From an uncultured Olsenella sp. (lineage in GTDB: Bacteria; Actinomycetota; Coriobacteriia; Coriobacteriales; Atopobiaceae): a stretch of DNA of 6,131 nt. Within the stretch, counting starts at the first letter, position 1. Each line of letters starts with the position of its first letter. A program made the translations under genes and the position numbers. The notes under the pieces were generated by a model that made no database searches, was not told where the DNA came from, and was given only the letters and a program-made list of their open reading frames with translations. The DNA is taken from NCBI GenBank assembly GCA_900548775.1, contig URLM01000072.1, positions 1-6,131 on the forward strand, read 5' to 3'. Shown piece after piece: positions 5,207-6,131 of the stretch.

Positions 5207-5246
5207 ATGTTGTACTTGCCATACAGCATAGCAGGTCGCGCAGCAT

Positions 5247-5346
5247 CGGTGACCTCGCCCATATGTGCTACGCTCTGAGAAGCATTTACGCTAACAGACA
5301 GCCCCGCGCGGTCACGCGCCACGCGCATTGAAAAAGAGGACACATC
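5247..5346 (+). promoter_or_regulatory. Leader and presumed promoter region of exoA
   Basis: This stretch must contain the exoA promoter unless it is read from upstream. TACGCT occurs twice, at 5269-5274 (as TGCTACGCT, an extended -10 form) and at 5287-5292, 18 bp apart; neither has a clear -35. A GC-rich hairpin GCGCG-GTCA-CGCGC lies at 5306-5319, and CACGCGC is repeated in tandem at 5313-5326. AGAGGA at 5335-5340 is the ribosome binding site, 6 nt before the ATG at 5347. The promoter assignment is weak; the ribosome site is firm. Confidence 0.35.
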
Positions 5347-6129
5347 ATGGCAGACACCACTCGCAGCCTGCGCTTTGTATCATGGAACGTCAACGGCCTG
5401 CGCGCCGTGCTCAAGAAGGAGCCCAGCTTCACCCAGATCTTTGACACGCTTGGTGCAGACGTCTTTGCCGTCCAGGAGACCAAGCTTCAGGAAGGCCAGG
5501 TCGAGCTTGACCTCCCCGGCTACCACCAGTACTGGAGCTACGCCGAGCGCAAGGGCTACTCGGGAACGGCCGTCTTCACGCGAGAGGAGCCGCTGCAGGT
5601 GGTGCGCAAGATCGGCTCGCCCGTGGCGGACGACGAGGGTCGCGTGTGCGCGCTCGAGTTCCCCAATCTGTGGTTTGTCGACGTGTACACCCCCAACTCC
5701 AAGAACGGCCTTGCGCGCCTGGACGAGCGCATGGAGTGGGACGCGCGCTACCGCGACTTCCTGGCCGAGCTTGCCCGCGACAAGCCGGTTGTGACCTGCG
5801 GCGACTTTAACGTGGCGCACGAGGAGATCGACCTTGCCCGCCCGGACGACAACCACGAGAACGCGGGCTTCTCGGACGCCGAGCGCGAGAGCTTCACCAA
5901 GCTACTGGAGAGCGGGCTCGTCGACACGTTCCGCGAGCGCCACCCCGACCTCGCCGGCGCATACAGCTGGTGGAGCTATCGCATGCGCGCCCGCGAGCGG
6001 GGCATTGGCTGGCGCATCGACTACTTCCTGGTTTCTCCGCAGCTTATGCCCAAGGTGACCGGCACGGCCATCCTCGACAACGTGTACGGCTCGGACCACT
6101 GCCCCATCGAGCTCGAGCTGGAGCTGTAG
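5347..6129 (+). CDS. exoA: Exodeoxyribonuclease III / AP endonuclease
   Basis: This 260-residue enzyme cuts the DNA backbone 5' to abasic sites in base-excision repair; ExoIII-type members may also show 3'-5' exonuclease and 3'-phosphatase activity. All motifs of the ExoIII/APE1 endonuclease fold are present in order: SWNVNGLRA (12-20, Asn14), QETKL (43-47, metal-binding Glu44), YSGTAVF (71-77), VYTPNS (113-118, Tyr114), GDFNVAHEEIDL (152-163, Asp153 and Asn155), NAGFSDAER (172-180), SWWSYR...GWRIDYFLVS (208-230) and YGSDHCPI (247-254, Asp250 and catalytic His251). The length is that of complete bacterial ExoA proteins, and the stop falls just inside the window. The ATG at 5347 has AGAGGA 6 nt upstream, and the first motif begins at the usual distance. 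It appears to be a single gene unit. Confidence in family and function is very high; xthA is the alternative symbol. Confidence 0.97.
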   Translation: MADTTRSLRFVSWNVNGLRAVLKKEPSFTQIFDTLGADVFAVQETKLQEGQVELDLPGYHQYWSYAERKGYSGTAVFTREEPLQVVRKIGSPVADDEGRVCALEFPNLWFVDVYTPNSKNGLARLDERMEWDARYRDFLAELARDKPVVTCGDFNVAHEEIDLARPDDNHENAGFSDAERESFTKLLESGLVDTFRERHPDLAGAYSWWSYRMRARERGIGWRIDYFLVSPQLMPKVTGTAILDNVYGSDHCPIELELEL

Positions 6130-6131
6130 GG

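Noticed and set aside
5216..5221. TTGCCA as a -35 box for exoA.
   Set aside because: It matches the consensus 5 of 6, but the sequence 16-18 bp downstream (CGCAGC) has no -10 resemblance.
5131..5343. A 70-codon minus-strand frame in the gap before exoA.
   Set aside because: It has no Shine-Dalgarno, unremarkable composition, and overlaps the better-supported 32-codon frame in another phase.

Overview
The window is GC-rich bacterial DNA (strong G/C preference at third codon positions) that is almost fully coding. The base composition and the protein flavour suggest a high-GC actinobacterium, most plausibly a Coriobacteriia member of the Olsenella/Atopobium type. That placement is an inference from style, not from a marker gene.

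Left block, minus strand (1-2982), read right to left: a Sir2-family NAD-dependent protein deacylase (2239-2982); a 164-bp gap holding a good -10 element and a small hairpin; a fused folate-pathway protein with a dihydropteroate synthase (DHPS) domain followed by an HPPK domain (632-2074); then, overlapping its stop by 10 nt, a biotin-protein-ligase-like protein that runs off the left edge (1-641). Both cofactor-type proteins keep a recognisable fold signature but have lost residues normally considered essential: the DHPS half lacks the Gly-Glu-Ser-Thr-Arg-Pro loop and the Asp of the SVDT motif, and the ligase-like protein lacks the GRGRRGR loop and the Lys of KWPND. The HPPK half looks largely intact.

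Right block, plus strand (3048-6129): two tandem patatin-like phospholipase paralogues of the YjjU type (3048-4064 and 4189-5079), and exonuclease III/AP endonuclease (5347-6129). The first patatin is transcribed divergently from sir2 across 65 bp. The second has its own perfect TATAAT box, preceded by two exact 15-bp direct repeats 32 bp apart, which look like an operator. Between the second patatin and exoA, on the minus strand, lies a tiny open frame of 32 codons (5097-5195) with an excellent Shine-Dalgarno. It converges on the patatin gene and has not been recognised as any known family.

Functionally the window combines folate/cofactor metabolism, NAD-dependent deacylation, lipid hydrolysis and base-excision repair. 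No mobile element, tRNA, rRNA or CRISPR array was seen. The points most worth following are the eroded DHPS active site, the eroded ligase next to it, the small acidic peptide gene, and the repeat-plus-promoter structure ahead of the second patatin.
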